Notes under the pieces: model-generated
Seen by the model: the letters and a program-made list of their open reading frames with translations, nothing else
The model's database searches: none
Told to the model about the DNA's origin: nothing
Source: Psychromarinibacter halotolerans
GTDB lineage: Bacteria; Pseudomonadota; Alphaproteobacteria; Rhodobacterales; Rhodobacteraceae
Assembly (NCBI RefSeq): GCF_029168315.1
Contig: NZ_JARGYD010000008.1
Span: 1 to 64,000, forward strand
Direction: 5' to 3'
DNA: 64,000 nt
In this document: positions 36,223 to 44,046 of the stretch, piece after piece
How positions within the stretch are numbered: the stretch's first letter is position 1
How the letters are laid out: each line of letters begins with the position of its first letter
Program-made: the position numbers and the translations under genes

Positions 36223-36807
36223 ATGAGCGCCCAGACCCACCACGAAATGCCTGAGATCGAAGAACACCACCATCCCGAGGTGAACGACGACCCTGCATGG
36301 CTGGCCGTCATCGCGCGGATCTCCACGGCTCTCAACAAGCTGGCCGCCGTCGTCTCGGCGGCGCTGCTGGTCTGCATGACCTCGCTGATCCTCGTCGAGA
36401 TCTGCATGCGCTTCTTCTCGAAATCCACCTACATGGCGGATGTCCTTGTGGGCTACGGCGTGGCCGCGATCACCTTCCTTGCGGCCCCTTGGGCGCTGGA
36501 GGAAGGCGCGATGATCCGCGTCACCGTTCTGACCGACAAGATGAAGGGCGCGGTCCGCTGGATCGCGGAAGCCTTTGCGCTGGCCTCTGCCGGTGCGCTG
36601 ATGTGGTTCCTGATGATGCACCAGTGGGGGTCGGTCACCAAGCTGTTCGCCCGCGGCTCTGTCAGCCAGCACTTCATCCCCATCCCGCTCTGGATTCCCG
36701 AGGCCTTCTTCCTGACCGGCCTTGTCCTGCTGCTGTTCCATATCGTCGTTCGCGCCCTGCGGCTGCTGGCCGTTGGCCACGCCGAAGAACGCGCCCTGAC
36801 CCTGTAA
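36223..36807 (+). CDS. dctQ: TRAP transporter small permease (DctQ family)
   Basis: The 194-residue membrane subunit has four predicted helices (about 45-65, 70-90, 110-130, 155-180). The start at 36223 has GAAGGAGG directly upstream, which excludes the TTG at 36205. Its N-terminal 25 residues are hydrophilic and rich in His and Glu (EEHHHPEVNDD), which is longer and more charged than usual. dctM follows after 19 bases. Confidence 0.88.
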   Translation: MSAQTHHEMPEIEEHHHPEVNDDPAWLAVIARISTALNKLAAVVSAALLVCMTSLILVEICMRFFSKSTYMADVLVGYGVAAITFLAAPWALEEGAMIRVTVLTDKMKGAVRWIAEAFALASAGALMWFLMMHQWGSVTKLFARGSVSQHFIPIPLWIPEAFFLTGLVLLLFHIVVRALRLLAVGHAEERALTL

Positions 36808-36826
36808 GCCCGAAGGACGACGTCTC

Positions 36827-38131
36827 ATGACCACCGCCGCTTCCTCTCTTGTCCTTCTTGGCCTTCTGGTGCTGTTCCTTGGCGCCGGCACATGGATCTT
36901 CTCGGGCCTCATGCTAGTCGGCGCCAGCGCGATGTATTTCGTGCTGGACTTCAACCTGACCCGCATCGGGTCGATCGCCACCAAGGTGATCTCGTCCTCG
37001 GCGATCTCGTGGGAGCTTGCCGCGATCCCGATCTTCATGTGGATGGGCGACATCGTCTTCCGCACCGACATTTCACAGCGCCTGTTCCGCGGTCTTGCCC
37101 CGATGGTCGCGCGCATCCCCGGCGGGCTGCTGCACACCAACGTGTTCGGCTGCACCGTCTTCGCCGCCATCTCGGGTTCGTCCACCGCCACCACGGCGAC
37201 GGTGGGCAAGATCACCATCCCCGAACTGCAAAAACGCGGCTATGACATCAACCTTGCCTCCGGCTCGCTGGCAGGCGCCGGCAGCTTCGGCCTGCTGATC
37301 CCGCCGTCCATCGCGATGATCGTCTACGGCGTGTTGGCGCAGGTCTCGATCGCGGACCTGTTCGCCGCCGGTCTGATCCCCGGCCTGATGATGGCCCTGC
37401 TCTACTCTGGCTACATCGCCATCTCGGCGCTGATCAGCCCGTCCAAGGCGCCCCGCTACGAAGGCGAGATCACCCTTGGCACGCTAGGCAAGGGCCTGCT
37501 GGAACTGGCGCCGATCATGATCCTGATGTTCATCGTGCTGGGCTCGATCTATTCCGGCATCGCCACCCCGTCCGAGGCGGCGGCGGTCGGCGTCGCGGGC
37601 GCCATCGTGATCACCATCGTGACCGGACAGTTCTCTTTCGCGCTGATGCGCGACAGCCTGATGAACACCATCCGCGTGTCGGCGATGATCCTGATGCTGA
37701 TCGCGGCCTCGGCCTTCCTGTCGGCGGCCATCGCCTACATGCACCTGCCCACGCAGATTACCGAGGCGATCTCGGCAATGGATCTGTCGCCCTATGGCGT
37801 GCTGCTGATCCTTGCCGCGCTGTACATCGTGCTGGGCATGTTCCTTGACGGTACGTCGATGACCGTGATGACGGTTCCGATCGCCGTGCCGCTGATCGTG
37901 CAGGCCGGGTTCGACCCGCTGTGGTTCGGCATCTATCTTGTCATCATGATCGAGATGAGCGCCCTGACCCCGCCCGTCGGCCTGAACCTGTACGTTCTGC
38001 AGGGCCTGACCGGGGACAGCATGGGCCGCACCGTGCGCGCCGCTGCCCCGTTCTTCATCCTTCTCTGCATCGGTACGGTCATTCTGGCCGCATTCCCTCA
38101 GGTTGTCCTTTGGCTTCCGAACGCTCTGTGA
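36827..38131 (+). CDS. dctM: TRAP transporter large permease (DctM family)
   Basis: The 434-residue inner-membrane subunit has about 12 helices and the typical blocks FAAISGSSTATTATVGK and SFGLLIPPSIAMIVYGV, which form the sodium/solute site in TRAP transporters. It completes a Na+-driven import system with DctP and DctQ. The regulator gene lies 46 bases downstream. Confidence 0.94.
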   Translation: MTTAASSLVLLGLLVLFLGAGTWIFSGLMLVGASAMYFVLDFNLTRIGSIATKVISSSAISWELAAIPIFMWMGDIVFRTDISQRLFRGLAPMVARIPGGLLHTNVFGCTVFAAISGSSTATTATVGKITIPELQKRGYDINLASGSLAGAGSFGLLIPPSIAMIVYGVLAQVSIADLFAAGLIPGLMMALLYSGYIAISALISPSKAPRYEGEITLGTLGKGLLELAPIMILMFIVLGSIYSGIATPSEAAAVGVAGAIVITIVTGQFSFALMRDSLMNTIRVSAMILMLIAASAFLSAAIAYMHLPTQITEAISAMDLSPYGVLLILAALYIVLGMFLDGTSMTVMTVPIAVPLIVQAGFDPLWFGIYLVIMIEMSALTPPVGLNLYVLQGLTGDSMGRTVRAAAPFFILLCIGTVILAAFPQVVLWLPNAL

Positions 38132-38134
38132 CAA

Positions 38135-38154
38135 TCGTTGCACATAATAAACGA
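38135..38154. promoter_or_regulatory. Candidate DeoR operator (TCGTT-N10-AACGA) before the regulator gene
   Basis: In the 46-bp gap between dctM and the deoR-type gene, TCGTT (38135-38139) and AACGA (38150-38154) form an inverted repeat, and an overlapping second AACGA follows. The same half-sites, 4 bases apart, occur at 34865-34878 upstream of dctP. This would allow autoregulation. Confidence 0.4.
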
Positions 38155-38177
38155 ACGACCGGAACAAGGACTTTTCA

Positions 38178-38984
38178 GTGGGTGATTTCGAGGATGCGAT
38201 AAGCGAAGAGATGCTGCCGGCAGAACGGCGGCAGCGTCTTATCGAGTGGTTCAAGACCAACCAGGCGGGCGTCACGCAGGACCTTGCGCGGATGTTCAAC
38301 ATCTCGGTCTCGACGATCCGCCGCGATCTTGACCTCCTGGCCTCGGAAGGGCTGGTACGCCGGACCCACGGCGGCGCGGTGGCGATCCGCAACCGCGCCA
38401 CCTTCGAACTGTCCACCGACATGTCGCGCCGCACCGCGGTCGAGGAAAAGCAGGCCATCGTCGAGGTGGCGCTGAAGCTGATCGAACCGGACCAGTCGCT
38501 GCTGATCGACACCGGCGCGGTGATCTGCCACCTGCTGGCCGACGGCGTGGCGCAGCTAGACCACAACCTGACCGTCATCACCAACGACCTCTACGTCGCC
38601 AAGGCGCTGACCTACCGCGAGAACATCAAGCTGATCGTGCCCGGCGGCGCTTGCCGCTTCGGGTCGTTCTCTTTGTTGGGGGAACCGGCGCTGAGCTATC
38701 TCAAGGACATCCGCTGCGACACCTTCTTCATGTCGGCGGCGGCCATCGACGAGGAATGCGTGTCCGAGACGATGCTGGAGATGGTGCAACTGAAACGCGC
38801 GATGGTCGACGCCGCGCGCGAGACGGTCCTTCTGGCCGACAGCAGCCGCTTCATGGCCCGCGCCCTGCACCGCACCGCGCCGATCGAGCGGATCTCGACC
38901 ATCATCACCGACCCCGGCCTCGCCGACGAGGACCGCGTGCGCTTCCCCTCGCCCACACCGTCCTTCCGCATCGCACAGATGTAG
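38178..38984 (+). CDS. DeoR family transcriptional regulator
   Basis: The 268-residue regulator has the DeoR-type helix-turn-helix (about residues 32-58, VTQDLARMFNISVSTIRRDL), the RTHGGAV signature after it, and a C-terminal DeoRC sensor domain (about 85-245) with LLIDTGAVICHL and VLLADSSRF. It starts at a GTG with AAGGA seven bases upstream. Placed directly after dctPQM, it probably controls both arms of the divergent locus. Family members usually sense phosphorylated sugars or other phosphorylated metabolites, yet no kinase gene is present here. Confidence 0.9.
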   Translation: MGDFEDAISEEMLPAERRQRLIEWFKTNQAGVTQDLARMFNISVSTIRRDLDLLASEGLVRRTHGGAVAIRNRATFELSTDMSRRTAVEEKQAIVEVALKLIEPDQSLLIDTGAVICHLLADGVAQLDHNLTVITNDLYVAKALTYRENIKLIVPGGACRFGSFSLLGEPALSYLKDIRCDTFFMSAAAIDEECVSETMLEMVQLKRAMVDAARETVLLADSSRFMARALHRTAPIERISTIITDPGLADEDRVRFPSPTPSFRIAQM

Positions 38985-39287
38985 ACCGCGCCTCGTCGGG
39001 CCGCGGCTCGGCGATCCGACGGTCGAGGCGTGGCAGTTTATGCCCGCCAAGCATCTCTGCCTTCGCCGCGTCGCGATGCCCTTGGCCAAATCGCCGGGCC
39101 GTGCGGGCGGCCCGACGATGCGCGGCGGCCCTAGGGGCCGCGGTTTCGCGCCGGGTGGGCGGAGCTGGGTGCAGGCAGGGCAAATCAACCGGAATTGTAT
39201 TCTAAGGTGGATTACGCCTATTCGGAACTCAGCTAAGGCTAATATCCCATTTCGAACGACCGCTATGCGGACAGAGCCGACACAGGC
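38985..39287. other. Non-coding stretch after the DeoR gene
   Basis: I see no gene in these 303 bases. The first 200 are GC-rich with several short self-complementary runs (for example GGCGGCCCTAGGGGCCGC around 39123-39140). From about 39185 base composition drops sharply and stays AT-richer through the following small gene. Confidence 0.45.
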
Positions 39288-39677
39288 TCAATGACACGAA
39301 CGAGACCCAGCGAGAATATCGGCGATTTCTTTGGCACGGTCCCACTCAAACCCCGCGAGGGCTAAACCACTAGTAATCGGAGATAAAATTCTTGGACGAC
39401 TAACAACTTCTCCACAGACACTTATGACAACCTGGCCTCCAACGTTTTCTGAAGTCAGCTTTGTCAATGCTGTTGACGTTGGCCCGTCAACTCGAAAAGA
39501 AATCTGATTGAATTCGGCATTTTCACCAAGTCGCACGTCCGAGATCGCGTTGCTTCCGAAGGCAAGGTCGCTACCGTTGTTCGCCGTGATCTGAATAACT
39601 GGTGCGTTCATATCATCTGCTCGAACCACCGAAACACTCCCCAACAGAACCAGCCCTATAGAGAGTATCCCAATCAT
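39288..39677 (-). CDS. Small secreted protein with SecD P1-head-like domain
   Basis: This 129-residue protein has a signal peptide (MIGILSIGLVLLGSVSVVRA). Its body ends with VVISVCGEVVSRPRILSPI, an SG-LA-GF block and AKEIADIL. That resembles the P1 head subdomain of SecD/SecDF (pattern of VLDG-V-SAP-I-PI-G-I-G-F-EEA--LA-L), as found in several small secreted SecD-like proteins. Two Cys (in SVCGEV and the C-terminal SRSCH) could pair. AGAGGGAAAAGC precedes the ATG. Base composition and codon use are AT-richer than all neighbours, a sign of separate origin. The function is unknown. Confidence 0.6.
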   Translation of the reverse strand: MIGILSIGLVLLGSVSVVRADDMNAPVIQITANNGSDLAFGSNAISDVRLGENAEFNQISFRVDGPTSTALTKLTSENVGGQVVISVCGEVVSRPRILSPITSGLALAGFEWDRAKEIADILAGSRSCH

Positions 39678-39791
39678 GCTTTTCCCTCTGTTCTTCCCAA
39701 TCCTCCATCAGACATTGGATGGCTTCTAAGAAACTTACAAGATGGGGCTCCAAGCCGACATTCGCCCTTCGGCACATCACCCCCTCAACGC

Positions 39792-39820
39792 AAAAGGGGC
39801 GCACCTCCCGGCACGCCCCT
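39792..39820 (-). terminator. Terminator of the ThDP enzyme/aldehyde dehydrogenase operon
   Basis: On the minus strand AGGGGCG pairs with CGCCCCT across a 12-base loop and runs into TTTT. It begins 23 bases after the aldehyde dehydrogenase stop codon. Confidence 0.6.
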
Positions 39821-39842
39821 CCCATAGCTCATTCGCCCCCGA

Positions 39843-41291
39843 TCAGAACGGGTAATGCTGCCCCGGCTGTTCGATGGTGATCCAGCGGGTCTCGGTGAAG
39901 GCGTCGATGCCCTGCTGGCTGCCGAACCGGCCATAGCCCGAGTCCTTCACGCCGCCGAACGGCATCTGCGCCTCGTCCTGCACCGTCGGGCCGTTGATGT
40001 GGCAGATGCCGGCGTTCAGGCGGTCGGCCACGTCCAGCGCGCGGGTGATGTCCGAGCCGAAGACCGCCGAGGACAGGCCGTATTCGGTGGTGTTCGCCAG
40101 CTCGACCGCGTGGTCGGTGTCGCGGGCGCGGATCACGCAGACCACGGGGCCGAAGCTTTCCTCGGTGAACAGCGGCATCGCGTCGGTGACGTGGTCGACG
40201 ATGGTCGGCGGCATCACGGTGCTGTCCTTCGGCGCGCCGCCGGTGGTGACCTTGGCCCCCATCTGCACCGCCGAGTCGATCAGCCCATCGACCTTCTCGA
40301 CCGTATCCATGTCCACGACGGACCCGATCACGACCTGCTCGGTCGGCTTGCCCACCGGCAGACCCGCGGTCTTCTCGGTGAATTTCTTCACGAACTCATC
40401 CGCGATCTTGTCGTCCACGATCACCCGCTCGGTCGACATGCAGATCTGGCCCTGGTTCATGAAAGCGCCGAAGCAGGCGGCGTTCACCGCCGCGTCGATG
40501 TCGGCGTCCTCAAGAACGACCAGCGGCGCCTTGCCGCCCAGTTCCAGCAGGCAGGGCTTCAGGTGCTTGCCCGCCTGTTCGGCGATGATGCGGCCCACGC
40601 GGGTCGAACCGGTGAAGTTGATGCGGCGGGTTTTCGGGTGCGCGATCAGGGCGCTGACCACCTCGGGCGCGTCCTCGGCCGAGTGAGTCACCACGTTCAG
40701 CACGCCGTTCGGCAGACCGGCGCGGCGGAACACCTCGCCGATCAGCATGTGAACGCGCGGGCATTTCTCGGACGCTTTCAGGATCACCGTGTTGCCGCAG
40801 GCAATCGGCATCGCCACGGCGCGGACGCCTAGGATGATCGCCGCATTCCACGGCGCCATGCCGACCAGAACGCCGACCGGCTTCTTCTGCGCCATCGCCA
40901 GCGTGCCCGGCTTGTCGGACGGGATGACCTCGCCCTTCAGCTGGGTGGTCATCGCCGCCGCCTCGCGCAGGATCTTGGCCGCGAACATCGCGTTGAACCC
41001 GGCCCACGGGCCGGTGCAGCCAACCTCGTCGACATAGGCCGAGATGAACTCGTCGGTCATCGCCTCCATCTCGTCGGCGGCCTTGTTCAGCAGCGCGCGC
41101 CGCTCGGACGGGCCGGTCTTCGACCAACTGGCAAAGGCGGCATCGGCGGCGGCCACGGCACGGTCGACGTCGGCCTTGCCGGCGGCGGGCGCGGTGGTGG
41201 CGACGGCGCCGGTGACCGGGTTCTTCCGGTCGAAGGTCCGTTTGCTGACGGCTTCGGCTTCTTGGCCGTCGATGAACAGGTCGATCTTCAA
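39843..41291 (-). CDS. NAD-dependent aldehyde dehydrogenase (salicylaldehyde/vanillin dehydrogenase-like)
   Basis: The 482-residue ALDH has catalytic Cys284 (NQGQICMSTER), general-base Glu250 (LLELGGKAP), oxyanion Asn149 (MAPWNA) and the cofactor Lys172 (VILKASE). The APWNAAIILGVRA stretch resembles aromatic aldehyde dehydrogenases such as those for salicylaldehyde and vanillin. The TTG at 41291 is chosen because GGAGGAGG lies eight bases upstream. It follows a ThDP-dependent enzyme of decarboxylase type by 39 bases, so the pair could turn a 2-oxo acid into an aldehyde and then into a carboxylic acid. Confidence 0.88.
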   Translation of the reverse strand: MKIDLFIDGQEAEAVSKRTFDRKNPVTGAVATTAPAAGKADVDRAVAAADAAFASWSKTGPSERRALLNKAADEMEAMTDEFISAYVDEVGCTGPWAGFNAMFAAKILREAAAMTTQLKGEVIPSDKPGTLAMAQKKPVGVLVGMAPWNAAIILGVRAVAMPIACGNTVILKASEKCPRVHMLIGEVFRRAGLPNGVLNVVTHSAEDAPEVVSALIAHPKTRRINFTGSTRVGRIIAEQAGKHLKPCLLELGGKAPLVVLEDADIDAAVNAACFGAFMNQGQICMSTERVIVDDKIADEFVKKFTEKTAGLPVGKPTEQVVIGSVVDMDTVEKVDGLIDSAVQMGAKVTTGGAPKDSTVMPPTIVDHVTDAMPLFTEESFGPVVCVIRARDTDHAVELANTTEYGLSSAVFGSDITRALDVADRLNAGICHINGPTVQDEAQMPFGGVKDSGYGRFGSQQGIDAFTETRWITIEQPGQHYPF

Positions 41292-41330
41292 GGGGGTATC
41301 CTCCTCCAAAGGTGCAGTCTGCGGGTCGCG

Positions 41331-43070
41331 TCAGTCGCGCCCGATGGAAACTTCGATCAGCGCCAGACCCTTGTCGGCGCGGGTGTGGGCCAATGCCTCG
41401 GCCAGCGCGGTTTCGAACCCGTCAGCGGTCGAGACCTTGCGGGCCCACGCCCGGCTGGCTTGCGCGACGCGGACGAAATCGGGGCTGGGTTCCAGTGCGG
41501 TCAGCGGGATTTCGTTCGCCCGGGCGGCATAGCCGTTCGGGTACAGCCCCACGACGGACTGGCGCACGGCGCCCCACTCGGTGTTGTTCAGCACGACAAG
41601 CACGACCGACAGTCCTTTCGCCTCGGCAATCTGGTGGCACGCCACCGGGTTCGAGAACATGTAGGACCCGTCGCCCATCGTCGCGATCACGGTTCGGTCA
41701 GGATCGGCCATCTTGAAGCCCAGCGCGGTCGGGAAGCTCCAGCCCAGCCCGCCGGAATGGGGTTCCTGATACCACGCCTTGGAATGGCCCAGCGTCATCG
41801 GCCCCATCGGGCAGCCGAGTTCCGAGAACACCGTCGCCTCGTCACCGTCGATCGCGTCGGACAGCGCCTTGGCCACCCATGCTTTCGTCAGTTGCGGTGC
41901 ATCACGGCCCGCGTCTGCGGCGCGCAGCCGGGCCTCGCGGTCGGCTTCGTTGCGTTTCGCCACCGTGGCGGCGCGTTTTTCGTTGCGCGCCTTCCGGCCC
42001 GACAGACGCGCATCCATCGCCGCCTTCAGCGCGCGGATGGAATCGCCGGTCTCGCCCACCAGCCCAAGGTCGCAGCGGAAGTTGCGCACGCCTGTCCGGC
42101 TGTGCAGCGGGTCGGGGCCCATCTGGATCACCTGCGCCTCTTCGCGCGGCTCGGCCACGTCGGGCGCCCACGGTGCAAGGCTGTTGATCACAAGAACCAC
42201 GTCCGCCTCGGCCAGCAGCGGCTTGGGGTCGGGACCGGCGGCCATCGGGTGATCGGTCGGGATCGCAAGCTGCACGGCCCAGTACTGGCACACCGGGATG
42301 CCCCATTCCTCGGCCATCTCGGCCAGCGCCCCGAAGGCATGTTCGTCCCCTGCCCCGCGCTGCGCGAAGATCACCGGCGACTTCGCCTCGGCAAGGTAGT
42401 CGGCGGCAAGGTCGATCTCGGATTGCGGCGGCACCACGGCGCCCGCCTGCATCTGCGGACGGCGGCGGCCCCGGTCGGCCGGGATGGTTTCGCACAGCAC
42501 TTCGCGCGGCAGGCTGACATAGACCGGCCCCTTGGGGCTGGAGGTCGCGATGCCATGCGCGCGGTCCATCACGTCATAGACCTGTTCCGGGAAGCGCAGT
42601 TCATAGTCCCACTTGCACGCCTCGCGCACCAGCGCGGTCTGGTCGAGCATTTCCTGCCCCCAGCCGATCGGCACGGTGCGCACGCCAAAGCGGCCGCGTT
42701 CCAGCGTGGGCGTGCGGCCGCCGATCAGCAGCACCGGCACCTGTTCCGTCGCCGCGTTGATCGCGCCCATCGAGGCATTCGCCAGCCCGACGTTCGTGTG
42801 CACCATCACCGCCTGCGGGCGGCCCGATGCAAGGTAATAGCCGTGCGCCATGCCCATCGCCGCGCTTTCGAACGGCATCACGATGGCCTCGGGCAGCTTC
42901 ATGCCGCGCGCGCTGGCCTCGGCCAGACCTTCGATGATCGGCGGAAAGTCGGTGCCGGAGTTCGCAAAGATCACGTCGACACCCAGTTGTCCAAGCCGCG
43001 TCAGCAGCCCTGCGCCCGCGGTGATTGTTGTGGCCCCTGCCGTCGTCTCGGCGTTGCTGTCGTCGCGCAT
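41331..43070 (-). CDS. ThDP-dependent enzyme (acetolactate synthase/benzoylformate decarboxylase-like)
   Basis: This 579-residue three-domain thiamine diphosphate enzyme has an N-terminal PYR domain with the cofactor-activating Glu67 (MPFESAAMGMAHG). The middle domain contains LAPWAPD. The C-terminal PP domain carries GDG at 465-467 and the metal-ligand Asn in VVLNNTEWG. No signature fixes acetolactate synthase, and no small regulatory subunit or branched-chain genes are near. A decarboxylase or lyase role feeding the downstream aldehyde dehydrogenase is more likely. GGAGGAGCGAA precedes the ATG. It is divergent from an IclR regulator. Confidence 0.85.
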   Translation of the reverse strand: MRDDSNAETTAGATTITAGAGLLTRLGQLGVDVIFANSGTDFPPIIEGLAEASARGMKLPEAIVMPFESAAMGMAHGYYLASGRPQAVMVHTNVGLANASMGAINAATEQVPVLLIGGRTPTLERGRFGVRTVPIGWGQEMLDQTALVREACKWDYELRFPEQVYDVMDRAHGIATSSPKGPVYVSLPREVLCETIPADRGRRRPQMQAGAVVPPQSEIDLAADYLAEAKSPVIFAQRGAGDEHAFGALAEMAEEWGIPVCQYWAVQLAIPTDHPMAAGPDPKPLLAEADVVLVINSLAPWAPDVAEPREEAQVIQMGPDPLHSRTGVRNFRCDLGLVGETGDSIRALKAAMDARLSGRKARNEKRAATVAKRNEADREARLRAADAGRDAPQLTKAWVAKALSDAIDGDEATVFSELGCPMGPMTLGHSKAWYQEPHSGGLGWSFPTALGFKMADPDRTVIATMGDGSYMFSNPVACHQIAEAKGLSVVLVVLNNTEWGAVRQSVVGLYPNGYAARANEIPLTALEPSPDFVRVAQASRAWARKVSTADGFETALAEALAHTRADKGLALIEVSIGRD

Positions 43071-43093
43071 TTCGCTCCTCCCCTTGACTTCAT

Positions 43094-43126
43094 CTCAATA
43101 TTTGAGAAAGTTAATTCATATTATGA
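43094..43126. promoter_or_regulatory. Tandem palindromes between the ThDP operon and the IclR-type gene
   Basis: Two perfect palindromes, CTCAA-TAT-TTGAG (43094-43106) and TCATA-T-TATGA (43116-43126), have centres 21 bases apart, about two helical turns, in a 105-bp divergent spacer. They are good candidates for the operator and promoter elements controlled by the adjacent IclR regulator. Confidence 0.55.
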
Positions 43127-43162
43127 TTTATGCCGCACCCGAGTCAATCCGGGTCGCGCCAC

Positions 43163-43172
43163 GGGGGGGGGG
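43163..43172 (+). repeat. Homopolymeric G10 tract at the IclR ribosome site
   Basis: Ten consecutive G residues end three bases before the ATG at 43176 and form part of the presumed Shine-Dalgarno. Slippage here would change ribosome-site spacing without altering the protein. Confidence 0.6.
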
Positions 43173-43175
43173 TGG

Positions 43176-43928
43176 ATGAGCACACCGCTGAATGGATCGC
43201 TGCTGCGCGGGTTCGAGATTCTGGGCCTGTTCACCGCCGACCGGCCCGAGATCACCGCCGCGCTGGTCCAGAAAGAACTGGGCCTGAACGCGGCGACGGC
43301 CCATCGGTTCCTTGCCACGCTGGAAGCCGCCGGCGCGCTGCACGCGGTGCGGCGCGGGGCCTATCGGCTGGGCACGGGGCTGATAGAACTGGGCGCGCTG
43401 GCGGAACAGACCAACCCCGCCCTGCGCCGCATTCAGCCGATCCTGGACGAACTGCGCGACCGCCTGAACGAATCGGTGATGGTCTGCCGCCTGTCGCGAC
43501 AGGGCCCGACCTGCGCGCTGGTCGCCACCGCCGAACGGCCGATCACCGTCAGCATCCGCACCGGCACGACGCTTAGCCTGCTGAACTCGGCACAGGGGCG
43601 GCTGTGGCTGGCAGAGCTGTCGCCGACCGAGCGCGCGACGCTGGCCCAACGCACGGGCGAGACGCCCGCGGCGGAGCTTCCCGCCCTGCTGGACGCGATG
43701 GAACCGGAACTGGATCGCATCCGCGCCGACGGCGTTGCGCGCAATGCGGGCGACGCCGAGCCCGACATCGGGGCGGTCGCGGTGCCGCTGCGCGACCGGC
43801 AGGGAAAGGTCGCCCTGACGCTGTCGGTGTTCGGGCCGCTGAACCGCTTTACCGCCGAGCACGGCGACCGCCTTGAACCCGCCATCCGCGAGGCCGCGAC
43901 CCGGATCTCGGACCTGCTGTCCGCCTGA
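43176..43928 (+). CDS. IclR family transcriptional regulator
   Basis: The 250-residue regulator has an N-terminal winged helix (about residues 6-70, with ELGLNAATAHRFLATLEAAG) and a C-terminal IclR ligand domain containing IRTGTTLSLLNSAQGRLWLA and the IGAVAVPLRDRQGKV block. The ATG at 43176 is preceded by a run of ten G and then TGG. Divergent placement from the ThDP enzyme/aldehyde dehydrogenase pair makes it the likely controller. IclR members typically respond to aromatic acids or small organic acids, which fits the proposed pathway. Confidence 0.9.
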   Translation: MSTPLNGSLLRGFEILGLFTADRPEITAALVQKELGLNAATAHRFLATLEAAGALHAVRRGAYRLGTGLIELGALAEQTNPALRRIQPILDELRDRLNESVMVCRLSRQGPTCALVATAERPITVSIRTGTTLSLLNSAQGRLWLAELSPTERATLAQRTGETPAAELPALLDAMEPELDRIRADGVARNAGDAEPDIGAVAVPLRDRQGKVALTLSVFGPLNRFTAEHGDRLEPAIREAATRISDLLSA

Positions 43929-44046
43929 CGGCAGCATGCCGGGACGAAAACTGTTCGCCAAAGCAACCGACTGTGCTAACCACGCTTCCCGAACGAGCCA
44001 TCCTGTTGCCTGACGCATCCGACGGCTTGGGACCGGAGATCCCGCG

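Noticed and set aside
39613..39825. 70-codon minus-strand frame overlapping the SecD-like gene start
   Set aside because: No ribosome site or family similarity, and it would overlap a gene with a good signal peptide and ribosome site.
41262..43175. Apparent 5' extension of the IclR frame far upstream, running antisense to the ThDP enzyme gene
   Set aside because: The extension is a shadow. The IclR family sequence starts at MSTPLNGSLLRGFE (43176).
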